Below are positions 1 to 9,314 of a DNA stretch of 53,626 nt, one piece after another. The notes beneath the pieces were generated by a model that worked only from the letters and a program-made list of their open reading frames with translations, ran no database searches and was not told the DNA's origin. The stretch's first letter is position 1, and each line of letters begins with the position of its first letter. The position numbers and the translations under genes were made by a program. Source of the DNA: Devosia sp. 66-22 (GTDB lineage: Bacteria > Pseudomonadota > Alphaproteobacteria > Rhizobiales > Devosiaceae); contig MKUZ01000008.1 of NCBI GenBank assembly GCA_001899065.1, forward strand, positions 183,121 through 236,746. Direction: 5' to 3'.

Positions 1-990
1 GCCAGGCTGCTGGTCGTCCATCCCGGCGAGCCGCTGCGCGACCGCCGCGTCACCGACCTGCTGGACATCCTCCGCGCCGGCGACGTCCTCGTCGTCAACG
101 ACAGCAAGGTGCTGCCCGCCGAGCTCAAGGGCACCCGCATCCGCGGCGAGAACCGCGCCACCGTCTCGTTCAACCTCCACAAGCGTGTCGATGCCAGGAC
201 CTGGCGCGCTTTCGCCCGTCCGGCCAAGCGGCTGCAGATCCTCGACCGGCTCGAATTGGGCGACGACGGCTCGTTGCTGGCGCGGGTGGCGGGGAAGGGG
301 GAAACCGGCGAGGTCACGCTCGAATTCGACCTCGGCGGCGCCCCGCTCGACGAGGCCATCAAGGCGCACGGCGCCATGCCGCTGCCGCCCTATATCGAGG
401 CCAAGCGCGGTACCGAGGCGCGTGACAAGACCGACTACCAGACCGTCTACGCCGCCGTTGACGGGGCCGTGGCCGCGCCGACGGCGGGTCTGCACTTTAC
501 AGAGGGTCTGCTGCAGAAGCTCCGCGACAAGGGCGTCGGCATCGAGCGGGTGACGCTGCATGTGGGGGCCGGGACGTTCCTGCCGATGAAGGCCGACGAC
601 ACCGATGACCACGTCATGCACGCCGAGTGGGGCGAGCTCACCGATGCCGTTGTCCACCGGCTCGACGCCGCCAGGGCCGCCGGCGGTCGCATTGTAGCCG
701 TCGGGACCACGAGCCTCCGCCTGCTCGAAACCGCCGCCCGCGCGACCGGCTCGCTTGCCCCCTTCGTCGGCGAAACCGACATCTTCATCACCCCCGGCTT
801 CCGCTTCCGGGCCGTGGACCTGCTGATGACCAATTTCCACCTGCCCAGGTCGACGCTCTTCATGCTGGTCAGCGCCTTCGCCGGGCTGGACACGATGAAG
901 GCGGCCTACGCCCATGCCATCGGCTCGGGCTACCGGTTCTACTCTTATGGGGATTCGAGCCTGCTGTTCCGGCAGGAGCAGGGCGACTAG
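1..990 (+). CDS. queA: S-adenosylmethionine:tRNA ribosyltransferase-isomerase (QueA), 5' partial
   Basis: Transfers and isomerises the ribosyl moiety of SAM onto 7-aminomethyl-7-deazaguanine in tRNA, making epoxyqueuosine (queuosine pathway). The frame is open from base 1 and reads [16 protein letters not shown] then [19 protein letters not shown], a typical QueA N-terminal segment, so the true start lies upstream of the window. The C-terminal part ([37 protein letters not shown]) is the conserved family ending. About 329 codons are present of a usual 340-360. tgt, the other tRNA-queuosine gene, follows 70 bases later, which supports the call. Confidence 0.95.
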   Translation, partial: ARLLVVHPGEPLRDRRVTDLLDILRAGDVLVVNDSKVLPAELKGTRIRGENRATVSFNLHKRVDARTWRAFARPAKRLQILDRLELGDDGSLLARVAGKGETGEVTLEFDLGGAPLDEAIKAHGAMPLPPYIEAKRGTEARDKTDYQTVYAAVDGAVAAPTAGLHFTEGLLQKLRDKGVGIERVTLHVGAGTFLPMKADDTDDHVMHAEWGELTDAVVHRLDAARAAGGRIVAVGTTSLRLLETAARATGSLAPFVGETDIFITPGFRFRAVDLLMTNFHLPRSTLFMLVSAFAGLDTMKAAYAHAIGSGYRFYSYGDSSLLFRQEQGD

Positions 991-1060
991 CGCGTAGGGC
1001 ACAATGGGTCTTGCTGCAGCTCGCGTGACTTCCGCCCTTCCGCCCATTAATACCCCGCCG

Positions 1061-2197
1061 ATGACCGACTTTTCCTTCTCCCTCACCCATACCGATGGCA
1101 CTGCGCGGCGCGGCCGCATGGACACCTCGCGCGGCGAGATCAACACGCCGGCCTTCATGCCGGTGGGGACCGTGGGCACGGTCAAGGCGATGTATCCCGA
1201 GCAGGTGCGCGACACCGGTGCGGACATCCTGCTCGGCAACACCTACCACCTGATGCTGCGCCCCGGCGCCGAGCGCGTCGCCTCGCTGGGCGGCCTCCAC
1301 GTCTTCATGGACTGGGCGCGGCCGATCCTTACCGATTCCGGCGGCTTCCAGGTGATGTCGCTGGCCAAACTCAGGAAGCTCACCGAAAAGGGCGTGACCT
1401 TCCGCTCGCATATCGACGGCTCCGCCCATGAGCTCACCCCCGAGCGCTCGATCGAAATTCAGACGCTGCTCGACAGCGACATCATCATGCAGCTCGACGA
1501 GTGCATTCCGCTGCCGTCCGAGCGCAAGGAGATGGAGCGCGCGATGGAGCTGTCGCTGCGCTGGGCGCAGCGCTCCAAGGACGCCTTCGGTCACCAGCCG
1601 CACCGCGCGCTGTTCGGCATCGTGCAGGGCGGTGATGATCCGGAACTGCGTTCTAGATCGGCCGCTGGCCTCAAATCCATCGGGTTCAACGGCTATGCCG
1701 TCGGTGGTCTCGCCGTGGGCGAGCCGCAGGAGGTGATGTTCCGGGTGCTCTCGGAGATCACCCCCGATCTGCCGACGGACAAGCCGCGCTATCTCATGGG
1801 CGTGGGCAAGCCCGACGACATCCTCGGCGGCATCGAGCGCGGTATCGACATGTTCGATTGCGTGCATCCCACGCGCGCCGGCCGGCACGGCCACGCCTAC
1901 ACCCGCTTCGGCGTCATCAATCTGAAGAACGCCCGGCATAGGGATGATCCGCGTCCGCTCGACGAGGCTTCGCCCAATCCCAACTGCCGGCGCTTCTCGC
2001 GCGCCTATCTGCACCATCTGGTGCGGACGGAGGAAATCCTCGGCGCCATGATCCTGAGCCAGATCAATCTGAGCTATTATCAGGAGCTTTGCATCGGGGC
2101 GCGCGCCGCCATCGAGGTGGGCACCATGAGCGACTACGCCCAAGCCACCCGTGCCCGCTGGGCGCAAGGCGACCTGCCGCCAATCGAAGGGAACTGA
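1061..2197 (+). CDS. tgt: queuine tRNA-ribosyltransferase (Tgt)
   Basis: Exchanges guanine 34 of Asp, Asn, His and Tyr tRNAs for preQ1. The ATG at 1061 gives 378 aa, the usual family length; an upstream in-frame ATG at 1004 would add 19 unconserved residues. Substrate-pocket motif [12 protein letters not shown] and the nucleophile segment [18 protein letters not shown] are intact. The C-terminal zinc site is not: where the family has C-x-C-x2-C and a distant His, this protein reads S304, N306, C309 and I335, so only one of four ligands remains. pgi starts 2 bases after the stop, so the genes are probably cotranscribed. Confidence 0.93.
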   Translation: MTDFSFSLTHTDGTARRGRMDTSRGEINTPAFMPVGTVGTVKAMYPEQVRDTGADILLGNTYHLMLRPGAERVASLGGLHVFMDWARPILTDSGGFQVMSLAKLRKLTEKGVTFRSHIDGSAHELTPERSIEIQTLLDSDIIMQLDECIPLPSERKEMERAMELSLRWAQRSKDAFGHQPHRALFGIVQGGDDPELRSRSAAGLKSIGFNGYAVGGLAVGEPQEVMFRVLSEITPDLPTDKPRYLMGVGKPDDILGGIERGIDMFDCVHPTRAGRHGHAYTRFGVINLKNARHRDDPRPLDEASPNPNCRRFSRAYLHHLVRTEEILGAMILSQINLSYYQELCIGARAAIEVGTMSDYAQATRARWAQGDLPPIEGN

Positions 2198-2199
2198 CA

Positions 2200-3840
2200 A
2201 TGGCCTCGAACCGCAAGTCTCTCCTCAACCCGATGATGAAGCAGCGCGCGCGGCTCGCCGATACGCCGATGCGGCAGCTCTTCGAGGAGGACAAGAACCG
2301 GTTCAAGACCTTCACGGCTTCCGCCGGCGACATCCTGCTCGACTACTCCAAGAACCGCATCGACCAGAAGGCGATGGACCTGCTCATCGACATCGCGCGC
2401 AAGGCCGGCGTCGAGGAGCGGCGCAAGGCGATGTGGGCGGGCCAGCACATCAATGTCAGCGAAGACCGCGCCGTGATGCACATGGCGCTGCGCTATCAGG
2501 GCGACAAGCCGGTCAAGGTCGACGGCAAGGATGTGATGCCCGACGTGCGCGCCGTCCTCGCGGCGATGAAGGCCTTTTCGGGCCGGATCCGCGACGGCTC
2601 GATCAAGGGCTCGACCGGCGAGGCCTTCACCGACGTCGTCAACATCGGCATCGGCGGGTCGGACCTTGGGCCGGCAATGGTGACGCTGGCCCTCGCGCCT
2701 TACACGCGCCCCGACCTGCGCCTCCATTACGTGTCGAACGTCGACGGCGCGCACATCCATGACACGCTCAAGGGTCTCGACCCCAGGCGCACGATGTTCA
2801 TCGTGGCGTCAAAGACCTTCACCACCGACGAAACGATGACCAACGCGGCGAGCGCCCGCGCCTGGATCGCCAATGCGCTTGGCGATGCCGCTGTACCCCA
2901 CCACTTCGCGGCGCTGTCGACCAACCTCAGGGCGTGCGCCGATTTCGGCATCAAGTCCGATCGCATCTTCGGCTTCTGGGACTGGGTCGGGGGCCGCTAC
3001 TCGGTGTGGTCCGCCATCGGCCTGCCGGTCGCGATCGCTGTCGGCTTCGACAATTTCGCGGCATTCCTGCGGGGCGCCTACGAGATGGACCAGCACTTCC
3101 TCAAGACCAGGCTCGACAGGAACCTGCCGGTCATCATGGGCATGCTCGGTGTCTGGTACCGCAACGCCTGGGGTTTCCCGTCCTATGCCGTGCTGCCCTA
3201 CGACCAGCGTCTCAGCCGCTTCGCCGCCTATCTGCAGCAGCAGGACATGGAGAGCAACGGCAAGTCAGTGACCCTGGAGGGCAAGCCGCTCGACTACGAA
3301 TCGGGCCCGATCATCTGGGGCGAGCCGGGCACGAACGGCCAGCATGCGTTCTACCAGCTCATCCACCAGGGGACGACCGTCATCCCGGCCGACTTCCTGA
3401 TCGCTGCCAATCCGCATGAGAACATGGCGCCGCACCACGACAAGCTCGTTGCCAACGTCCTCGCGCAGTCCGAAGCGCTGATGCTGGGCAAGACCAAGGA
3501 AGAAGTCGTCGCCGAGCTCACCGCCCAGGGCCTCGACAAGGCGAGGATCAAGGAGTTGACCCCGCACAAGGTGTTCCCCGGCAACCGGCCGAGCAACACC
3601 CTCATGTATCCCAAGCTGACCCCGGAAATCCTCGGCGCCCTGGTCGCGCTCTACGAGCACAAGGTGTTCGTCCAGGGCGTCATCTGGAACGTCGATTCCT
3701 ACGACCAGTGGGGCGTCGAGTTGGGCAAGCAGCTCGCCAAGGCGCTGTTGCCCAAGGTGCAGGGCACCGCGCCCGCCAAGGGCAACGACGCCTCGACCAT
3801 CGGCCTGCTGCGCCACTTCCATTCGCTGCGCGGCCAATGA
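2200..3840 (+). CDS. pgi: glucose-6-phosphate isomerase
   Basis: Interconverts glucose-6-phosphate and fructose-6-phosphate in the cytosol. The ATG at 2200 gives 546 aa, near the 549 of E. coli Pgi, and lies 2 bases after the tgt stop. Family signatures are present: [12 protein letters not shown] (phosphate binding), [24 protein letters not shown] (catalytic Glu), [19 protein letters not shown] (catalytic His) and [14 protein letters not shown] (catalytic Lys). The reading frame stays open upstream to 2089 but that extension overlaps tgt and is not conserved. The stop overlaps the start of the next gene in an ATGA junction. Confidence 0.96.
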   Translation: MASNRKSLLNPMMKQRARLADTPMRQLFEEDKNRFKTFTASAGDILLDYSKNRIDQKAMDLLIDIARKAGVEERRKAMWAGQHINVSEDRAVMHMALRYQGDKPVKVDGKDVMPDVRAVLAAMKAFSGRIRDGSIKGSTGEAFTDVVNIGIGGSDLGPAMVTLALAPYTRPDLRLHYVSNVDGAHIHDTLKGLDPRRTMFIVASKTFTTDETMTNAASARAWIANALGDAAVPHHFAALSTNLRACADFGIKSDRIFGFWDWVGGRYSVWSAIGLPVAIAVGFDNFAAFLRGAYEMDQHFLKTRLDRNLPVIMGMLGVWYRNAWGFPSYAVLPYDQRLSRFAAYLQQQDMESNGKSVTLEGKPLDYESGPIIWGEPGTNGQHAFYQLIHQGTTVIPADFLIAANPHENMAPHHDKLVANVLAQSEALMLGKTKEEVVAELTAQGLDKARIKELTPHKVFPGNRPSNTLMYPKLTPEILGALVALYEHKVFVQGVIWNVDSYDQWGVELGKQLAKALLPKVQGTAPAKGNDASTIGLLRHFHSLRGQ

Positions 3841-4586
3841 CCATCGAGAACGAGGAGCAGCTCCAGCGCCTCAGGGCCGCCGGCCGCGTCTGCTCCGTGG
3901 CGCGCGACGCCATGGCCGCCGCACTCCGCCCCGGCATCACCACGGCTGAGCTCGACCGGATCGGCGCGACGATCATCGAGGCGGCCGGTGCGCGCTCCGC
4001 ACCGGCGCTGACCTACGACTTTCCGGGAACGACCTGCATTTCGGTGAATGAGGAAGTGGCGCACGGCATCCCGGGCGAGCGCGTCATTGCTGCCGGCGAC
4101 CTCGTCAATATCGACGTGTCGGTCGAGCTCGGCGGCGTTTTCGCCGACACCGGGGCCTCGTTCCTCGTGGGAGCAGGCGATCCCCGCCTCGCCCGTCTCG
4201 TGCGCGACGGCAAGCGCGCCACCTGGGAGGGCATCCGCGCGGTCCGCAGCGGTTCGGAGCTTGCCGGGATCGGCGATGCCATCGGCGCCTTTGCCAGGAA
4301 GCACGGCTACTCGCTGCTGACCAATCTCGCGAGCCACGGCGTGGGCGACAGTCTCCACGACGAGCCGCGGGAAATCCCTACCTGGCCCGACCGCTCCGAG
4401 CGCCGCCGCATTGCCGACGGGCTCGTGTTCACCGTCGAGCCGTTCCTCTCGCTCGGCGCCCGCGAGGCGATCGACGCGCCGCAGCACGATGGCTTCACGC
4501 TGCACGCCCGGCCGCGGGCCGCCACGGTGCAGTTCGAGCACACCGTCGTTGCGACGCCGCGCGGCGCCGTCGTCGTCACGCTCTAG
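3837..4586 (+). CDS. map: type I methionine aminopeptidase
   Basis: Removes N-terminal Met from nascent proteins (M24 family). 249 aa, starting at the ATG that overlaps the pgi stop. The five metal ligands of the pita-bread fold are all visible: two Asp in [16 protein letters not shown], His in [13 protein letters not shown], Glu in FTVEPFLS and Glu in FEHTVVATP. Last gene of the queA-tgt-pgi-map run; a hairpin with a T-rich tail follows 50 bases after the stop. The ending [11 protein letters not shown] is typical of the family. A second map gene elsewhere is likely, because many alphaproteobacteria have more than one. Confidence 0.9.
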   Translation: MTIENEEQLQRLRAAGRVCSVARDAMAAALRPGITTAELDRIGATIIEAAGARSAPALTYDFPGTTCISVNEEVAHGIPGERVIAAGDLVNIDVSVELGGVFADTGASFLVGAGDPRLARLVRDGKRATWEGIRAVRSGSELAGIGDAIGAFARKHGYSLLTNLASHGVGDSLHDEPREIPTWPDRSERRRIADGLVFTVEPFLSLGAREAIDAPQHDGFTLHARPRAATVQFEHTVVATPRGAVVVTL

Positions 4587-4638
4587 CAAGGGTGGAGCGG
4601 CGCGGACCGGTAAGAGACTCGTCTGCCATTTCGTTGGC

Positions 4639-4675
4639 CAGCACGGGAAACTGGAAAAATCGTGCTGTTTCTCTT
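4639..4675 (+). terminator. probable intrinsic terminator after map
   Basis: Seven-base arms CAGCACG and CGTGCTG enclose a 15-base loop and are followed by TTTCTCTT. It sits 50 bases after the map stop and before the tRNA-Lys promoter. The long loop weakens the call. Confidence 0.45.
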
Positions 4676-4754
4676 CCCGGTCGCGTCCAGTTGGCACGCG
4701 CCGCATCCAAAAAGGCTAACTTCGAGAACAGCTTAGGGTTGCAACCGAATGCGG

Positions 4755-4782
4755 TTGACTTGATGGGGTCCGCCGCTATGTT
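4755..4782 (+). promoter_or_regulatory. putative sigma-70 promoter of tRNA-Lys
   Basis: TTGACT and TATGTT boxes with a 16-base spacer, placing the start about 28 bases before the mature tRNA-Lys 5' end. The spacing and proximity fit a stable-RNA promoter; there is no other gene it could serve. Confidence 0.5.
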
Positions 4783-4816
4783 CCGCGCACTTTCGGCGGC
4801 TCCCCTCCGCCACGAT

Positions 4817-4891
4817 GGGCCGGTAGCTCAGGGGTAGAGCATTCGACTTTTAATCGAATGGTCGCGGGTTCGATTCCCGCCCGGCCTACCA
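4817..4891 (+). tRNA. tRNA-Lys(TTT)
   Basis: A full cloverleaf can be drawn. The acceptor GGGCCGG pairs with CCGGCCT (one G-U). The D arm is TAGCTCAGGGGTAGAGCA. The anticodon stem ATTCGA/TCGAAT encloses loop CTTTTAA with anticodon TTT. The T arm is CGCGGGTTCGATTCCCGC, and the 3' CCA is genomically encoded. 75 nt long. Confidence 0.96.
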
Positions 4892-4916
4892 ATCTCCCGA
4901 AACTCCACGGCTGTAG

Positions 4917-4938
4917 GCATGATCAAGTTTGATCATGC
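4917..4938. promoter_or_regulatory. perfect 10-bp inverted repeat upstream of the RTX gene
   Basis: Arms GCATGATCAA and TTGATCATGC are exact complements separated by GT. The site lies 54 bases before the TTG start at 4993, and its right arm contains TTGATC, so it overlaps the likely -35 region. This size and symmetry fit a dimeric transcription regulator operator; no cognate regulator gene is adjacent. Confidence 0.5.
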
Positions 4939-4992
4939 GGCTTGAGCAGTATCTGCTAAGATTCGCCGCAAAATGTCTTGGGGGAGGCAGCA

Positions 4993-6498
4993 TTGTCCCG
5001 GCAGATTTACTTGAAGCTTCAGCATGTGCGGAAGTGGGACATAGGCAATACGCCGCCCGACGTGAACGCGATGCTCTACATCAATGGTGTGAGCACCGGG
5101 GTGAGGAAGTACCAGGAGTTCGAGCAGGAAACCGCGCCGGGCGTCTGGCAGAAGTACTATTCCGAAGTCATCATCATCGAAGCGTCCTTCACCAAGCCCG
5201 CGGACTATGGTTCCGCCGTCCTGAGCGACGCCAATGGCAATCAGTGGCCAGGAACGGTCACCTTGGCGCACCGCATCGGCACGGTGCCCGACAACTTCCA
5301 GATACCGGACGATCTGGGCGGAGGCGACAACCCAGGTCCCTCGCCGCAGCCCGACGACCCCTATGTGCGCGACTATTACACCTATTTCACCAGCGACAAG
5401 AGCGGGCAGATCTACGACCAGAACGGCGTGAAAGTCCGCCAGTCGGGAGCTTACCAGGCACTCGAAAGCGCCGGCGAATCCCTGATCATCGAGATGCTCG
5501 ACCTCGGCCCCTACGACGATTTCGAGCAGTACTGGCCGGCGGTCGATTTGATCGACAGCATTCTCTCGCAGATGCCTAACGCCCAGGCTGCCGCCGATGT
5601 TCTTCGCTCGGCCCTCAAGACGATCAAGGCGCTCAATGGCGGCGGCCGCGCCGCCGATCCGGCGGACATCGCCGCCGACCTCAATGCAACCTGGTGGAAG
5701 CTGCAGCAGAAGCTTGCCGACAAGCTCGAGGCGCACCTGATCTCGCTGGGCGGCTTCCCGGACGACGCCGCCGCGCGGCAGGCGGTCAAGGAAGCCTTTG
5801 CCGGCTGGTCGCTCGGCATCGAGAAGTCCAGCGGCGGCCGGTCGGAGACCGTCATCCAGCATTCGACCAACCAGGACATCGGCGATTTCATCGGCTATCA
5901 GTTCGACCGCTCGGCCAAGATCGTCGGCTCGATCTTCGACGACGTCATCCTCTTACCCAAGGGCGGCACGGCGTTCATGGGACCGGGCGACGACTACTTC
6001 GCGGCGAACTATTACGGGGAGCCCGACTATCACGCCGCCACGGTCTATGGCGGCGCCGGCAACGACACGTTCGACGCGTCGCGCCGGGGCGACAAGCTCT
6101 ATGGCGAAAAGGGCAATGACAGCATCCACGGTGCCGACGGCGCCGATACGATGAGCGGCGGCTCGGGCAGCGACACCTTCTACTATTTCCTCGCCAGCGA
6201 GAGCGGCGTCGGCAAAGGCAAGCGCGACGTCATCACCGACTTCAAGCGCGGCCAGGACAAGTTCTACTTCCACCCCAAGTCGGACACCAACTCCGCCTTC
6301 GTCGACGCGCATTTCGGCGGCAAGACCAAGAAGTTCGACGGCACCGTGGGCGAGATCATCTACCACCACGTCAACAAATCGGGCACCGCCAACGACCGGA
6401 CGTTCGTGCGCATGGATACCGATGGCGACCGGAGGGCCGATTTCGAGATTGAGCTCAAGGGCCTCATCAAGCTGACGGCGGACGACTTTATCCTGTAA
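4993..6498 (+). CDS. RTX calcium-binding-repeat protein, probably type I secreted
   Basis: 501 aa from TTG 4993, chosen because GGGGAGG (4981-4987) sits 5 bases ahead; TTG 4978 is an in-frame alternative with the Shine-Dalgarno inside the gene. Residues 1-330 match no family I can name and carry no signal peptide. From about residue 353 there are degenerate glycine-rich nonapeptides (GGAGNDTFD, LYGEKGNDSIHG, GADTMSGGSGSDTF) and then VITDFKRGQDKF, the ending typical of RTX proteins exported by type I systems, folding on extracellular calcium. No ABC exporter or membrane fusion gene lies nearby. A perfect palindrome precedes the gene. Confidence 0.8.
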   Translation: MSRQIYLKLQHVRKWDIGNTPPDVNAMLYINGVSTGVRKYQEFEQETAPGVWQKYYSEVIIIEASFTKPADYGSAVLSDANGNQWPGTVTLAHRIGTVPDNFQIPDDLGGGDNPGPSPQPDDPYVRDYYTYFTSDKSGQIYDQNGVKVRQSGAYQALESAGESLIIEMLDLGPYDDFEQYWPAVDLIDSILSQMPNAQAAADVLRSALKTIKALNGGGRAADPADIAADLNATWWKLQQKLADKLEAHLISLGGFPDDAAARQAVKEAFAGWSLGIEKSSGGRSETVIQHSTNQDIGDFIGYQFDRSAKIVGSIFDDVILLPKGGTAFMGPGDDYFAANYYGEPDYHAATVYGGAGNDTFDASRRGDKLYGEKGNDSIHGADGADTMSGGSGSDTFYYFLASESGVGKGKRDVITDFKRGQDKFYFHPKSDTNSAFVDAHFGGKTKKFDGTVGEIIYHHVNKSGTANDRTFVRMDTDGDRRADFEIELKGLIKLTADDFIL

Positions 6499-6507
6499 CG
6501 TCGGCCG

Positions 6508-7038
6508 ATGCCGACCAAGCCGTTCGCCACCGACAAGTACGAGGAGCCGACCGGCCGCGACTGGGCCGCGTGGCTGAAATTCGCCGAGCAGGAGAAGCTT
6601 GCCAACCTGTCGCATGCCGAGATTGCCGAGCGCTTCGGCAAGGCGGGTGTCTCGGGCTGGTGGGCGCAGAACCTCACCGTCGCCTTCGAACAGCATATCG
6701 GGCGGCGTCTGCCCGGGCAGGTCGGCGACAGCTTCCGCACGCAGGTCAACCGCACCGTTCCGGGTGGGCGCGAAGCCGTGGCCGCCCGCTGGGCCGAGGC
6801 ACATGCGGGGACGCGCAAGATCGGCGGCGTGGCAATTGACGGCCCGGCGACCACCTCGGATACGCCCAAGCGCAGCTACTGGCGCATCACTCTCGCCGAC
6901 GGCAGCAAGGTGCAGGTGGCGTTCGAGCCAAGACCCGGGGACAAGACCATGGTCAACGCCACCATCGACCGGCTTGGCTCGGCCGAAGCGATCGAAATCG
7001 CCAAGGCGGTGTGGAAGGAGCTGCTGGGGAAGCTCTAG
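6508..7038 (+). CDS. DUF4287-like conserved hypothetical protein
   Basis: 176 aa from the ATG 10 bases after the RTX gene stop. The N-terminal half (TGRDWAAWLKFAEQEKLA, then GVSGWWAQNLTVAFEQHIGRR) resembles the short helical DUF4287 domain, whose hallmark is a GWWAQ..T..YEQ block. The C-terminal half (YWRITLADGSKVQVAFEPR, then AIEIAKAVWKELLGKL) looks like a beta-rich module with a closing amphipathic helix, found in START/SRPBCC-like proteins. The last four bases, CTAG, are shared with the stop of the convergent gene. The function is unknown and the family assignment is from memory of motif shape. Confidence 0.7.
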   Translation: MPTKPFATDKYEEPTGRDWAAWLKFAEQEKLANLSHAEIAERFGKAGVSGWWAQNLTVAFEQHIGRRLPGQVGDSFRTQVNRTVPGGREAVAARWAEAHAGTRKIGGVAIDGPATTSDTPKRSYWRITLADGSKVQVAFEPRPGDKTMVNATIDRLGSAEAIEIAKAVWKELLGKL

Positions 7039-7817
7039 TTGAGCAGCGGCAGCGGCGTGCCGATGAACGGCACGCTGGCGCAGGCGATGCCGACCTTGGC
7101 CATGTGGCCGCACAATTGCCGGGCGTCGGCTTCCGTCGCGACCGGTCCCACCACCAGCCGCTTGCCGGCGCCACCTTCCACATTGGCGAGCAGCGGTCCC
7201 ATGCCGAGCAGCAGCGTGCCCACCTTGGTGTTCATGCTCCGCCAGGCCGTCTCGCCCTCGTCGGCGTCGATCGGGGGGCCCAAGGCGATGCCGAAGGCGT
7301 TCGAATCCGGCGCCAGCGGCGCGATCGCCTCGGGCATCGGCTGGTCGGGCGCGCTCTGCCGCTCGATGCCCGACATCGGCGTCGTGGTGTAGCTCACCGA
7401 GCCGCCGGGCACATCGAAGCTCGTCGCCGACGAGGTCCCGGTCGAGGCCGTCGTTCCCGTATCGATGCCCGGCCCGCGCGTGCTCAGCGCATCGAGAATC
7501 TGCGGCACCGTCAGCTCCAGCGCGCCGACGCGCCGCGTAACTTCGCCGCCCGCCTGCTCGTTGAGCGCGAAACGCTGCAGCAGCACGCCGTTCTCCTGCC
7601 TGAGCCGCGCCGTCTCGCTTTCGAGCGCGGCGACCTGGCCACGGAGCTGGTTGAGGTTGCCGCCGCTCAACCGCGAGGCGTGCAGGCCGCCCAGCATGCT
7701 GTCCGGGATGAAGGCGGACACGTTCGCCCCCAGCACCGCCACCGCCCAGGTGATCAGCGCGAACACGCCCCAGAAGGTAATATCCGATGCCCGGAAGTGT
7801 TCGACCGGTCTCGCCAA
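7035..7817 (-). CDS. membrane-anchored coiled-coil protein with SPOR-like C-terminus
   Basis: 260 aa from a TTG at 7817; no better in-frame start is seen nearby. Residues about 14-36 (ITFWGVFALITWAVAVLGANV) are one transmembrane segment, followed by a heptad-rich stretch (LNQLRGQVAALESETARLRQ) and a Thr/Ser/Pro-rich linker. The end, KRLVVGPVATEADARQLCGHMAKVG, has the layout of SPOR peptidoglycan-binding repeats (VGPF...A..LC..L...G). This suggests an inner-membrane protein facing the periplasm. It is divergent from glmU and overlaps the convergent gene by 4 bases. Confidence 0.7.
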   Translation of the reverse strand: MARPVEHFRASDITFWGVFALITWAVAVLGANVSAFIPDSMLGGLHASRLSGGNLNQLRGQVAALESETARLRQENGVLLQRFALNEQAGGEVTRRVGALELTVPQILDALSTRGPGIDTGTTASTGTSSATSFDVPGGSVSYTTTPMSGIERQSAPDQPMPEAIAPLAPDSNAFGIALGPPIDADEGETAWRSMNTKVGTLLLGMGPLLANVEGGAGKRLVVGPVATEADARQLCGHMAKVGIACASVPFIGTPLPLLN

Positions 7818-7946
7818 ACGTCAGCCCCGCCGCACGCTACGAATCGCGTGCCCGATATGCTTTTACCATCGCGGCGGAGTAATGGTTTTCCAACCATGCT
7901 GCTGCCATAAAATACGGCAAGATTCCGCGGGGAAAACGGGGCAGTA

Positions 7947-9314
7947 ATGGCTGAATTGTTGTCGATCATCCTGGCGGCGGGCGAGGGCACCCGCATGCGA
8001 TCGGCGACGCCCAAGCTGCTTCATCCGGTGGGTGGGCTTCCCATCATCGGCCATGTCGTGCGCGCCGCCGTCGGCGCCGGTTCGACGCAGGTGGCGATGA
8101 TCACCGCACCCGAGCATGAGCGGCTGCGCGCTGAAGTCGCGGCGGCCTTCCCCGATGTCCAGTTCTTCCAGCAGGCCGAGCGCCGGGGCACAGCGCATGC
8201 CGCTGCCATGGCCCGGCCGCTCTGGGAAGGCGCCAGGGGCTATGTCGCCGTGGTCTATGGCGACCACCCGCTGCTCTCGGGCCCGATCTTCAAGCTCGTC
8301 ACCGACCGGCTCGATGCGGGCATGGACGCCGCGATCCTCGGCTTCATTCCGGCCAACCCGACCGGCTATGGCCGCTTCATCACCGACGGCGAGCGGCTGC
8401 TCGCCATTCGCGAGCACAAGGATGCGAGCGAGGAGGAGCGCAAGATCGGGCTGTGCAACGCCTGCATCCTCGCCTTCCGCGCCGACGTGTTCCGCGAACT
8501 GATCGACCGCGTCGGCAGCAATAACGCGCAGAACGAGTTCTATGTGACCGATCTGGTCGAACTCGCCAACGCCGCCGGGCACAAGGTCGGCTATGCCGTG
8601 GCGCCCGAGCGCGACGTGATGGGCGTCAACGACCGCGCGCAGCTCGCCCGCGCCGAAGCGCAGTTCCAGGAACTCCGCCGCGACGACTTCATGCGCGCCG
8701 GCGTCACCCTCAAGGACCCCTCAACGGTCTACTTTTCCTACGACACCGAGATCGGGCGAGATGTCACGATCTTCCCCAATGTCGTCTTCGGCCCCGGCGT
8801 GAAGATCGGCGACAATGTCGAGATCCGCGCCTTCTGCGACATCGAGGATGTGACCATCGGGGAGGGCGCCAGCATCGGCCCCTTCGCCCGCATCCGCGCC
8901 GGCGCTGAAATCGGGCCGAACGCGCATCTGGGCAATTTCGTCGAGGTCAAGAAGTCCCGCATCGGCGCCGGTACCAAGGCGGGCCATCTGAGCTATCTGG
9001 GCGACGCCGAGATCGGGTCCGGCGTCAACATCGGCGCGGGCACCATCACCTGCAACTATGACGGCGTGAACAAGGACAAGACGATCATCGGCGATGACGT
9101 CTTCATCGGCTCGAACGCCTCGCTCGTGGCGCCGGTGACGATCGGCGACCGGGCCTACACCGCGTCGGGCAGCGTCATCACCGAGGACGTACCGGCCGAC
9201 GCTGTGGCCTTCGGCCGCGCGCGGCAGGAGAACAAGCCGGGTTACGCCCCGAAACTGCGCGAACAGGCGCTCGCGAAGAAAGCCGCCAAGCAAGCAGCGA
9301 AGGGAAAAGCCTGA
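7947..9314 (+). CDS. glmU: bifunctional GlcNAc-1-phosphate uridyltransferase / GlcN-1-phosphate acetyltransferase
   Basis: Makes UDP-GlcNAc for peptidoglycan and lipopolysaccharide. 455 aa. The N-terminal nucleotidyltransferase carries LAAGEGTRMRS and the uridyl-binding VVYGDHPLLSG. From about residue 260 a left-handed beta-helix of hexapeptide repeats (IGRDVTIFPNVVFGPGVKIGDNVEI and on) carries the acetyltransferase site (GAGTITCNYDG, KTIIGDDVFIGSN). The tail is Lys/Ala rich. The stop overlaps the glmS start by one base (TGATG), so the two UDP-GlcNAc enzymes are translationally linked. Confidence 0.97.
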   Translation: MAELLSIILAAGEGTRMRSATPKLLHPVGGLPIIGHVVRAAVGAGSTQVAMITAPEHERLRAEVAAAFPDVQFFQQAERRGTAHAAAMARPLWEGARGYVAVVYGDHPLLSGPIFKLVTDRLDAGMDAAILGFIPANPTGYGRFITDGERLLAIREHKDASEEERKIGLCNACILAFRADVFRELIDRVGSNNAQNEFYVTDLVELANAAGHKVGYAVAPERDVMGVNDRAQLARAEAQFQELRRDDFMRAGVTLKDPSTVYFSYDTEIGRDVTIFPNVVFGPGVKIGDNVEIRAFCDIEDVTIGEGASIGPFARIRAGAEIGPNAHLGNFVEVKKSRIGAGTKAGHLSYLGDAEIGSGVNIGAGTITCNYDGVNKDKTIIGDDVFIGSNASLVAPVTIGDRAYTASGSVITEDVPADAVAFGRARQENKPGYAPKLREQALAKKAAKQAAKGKA

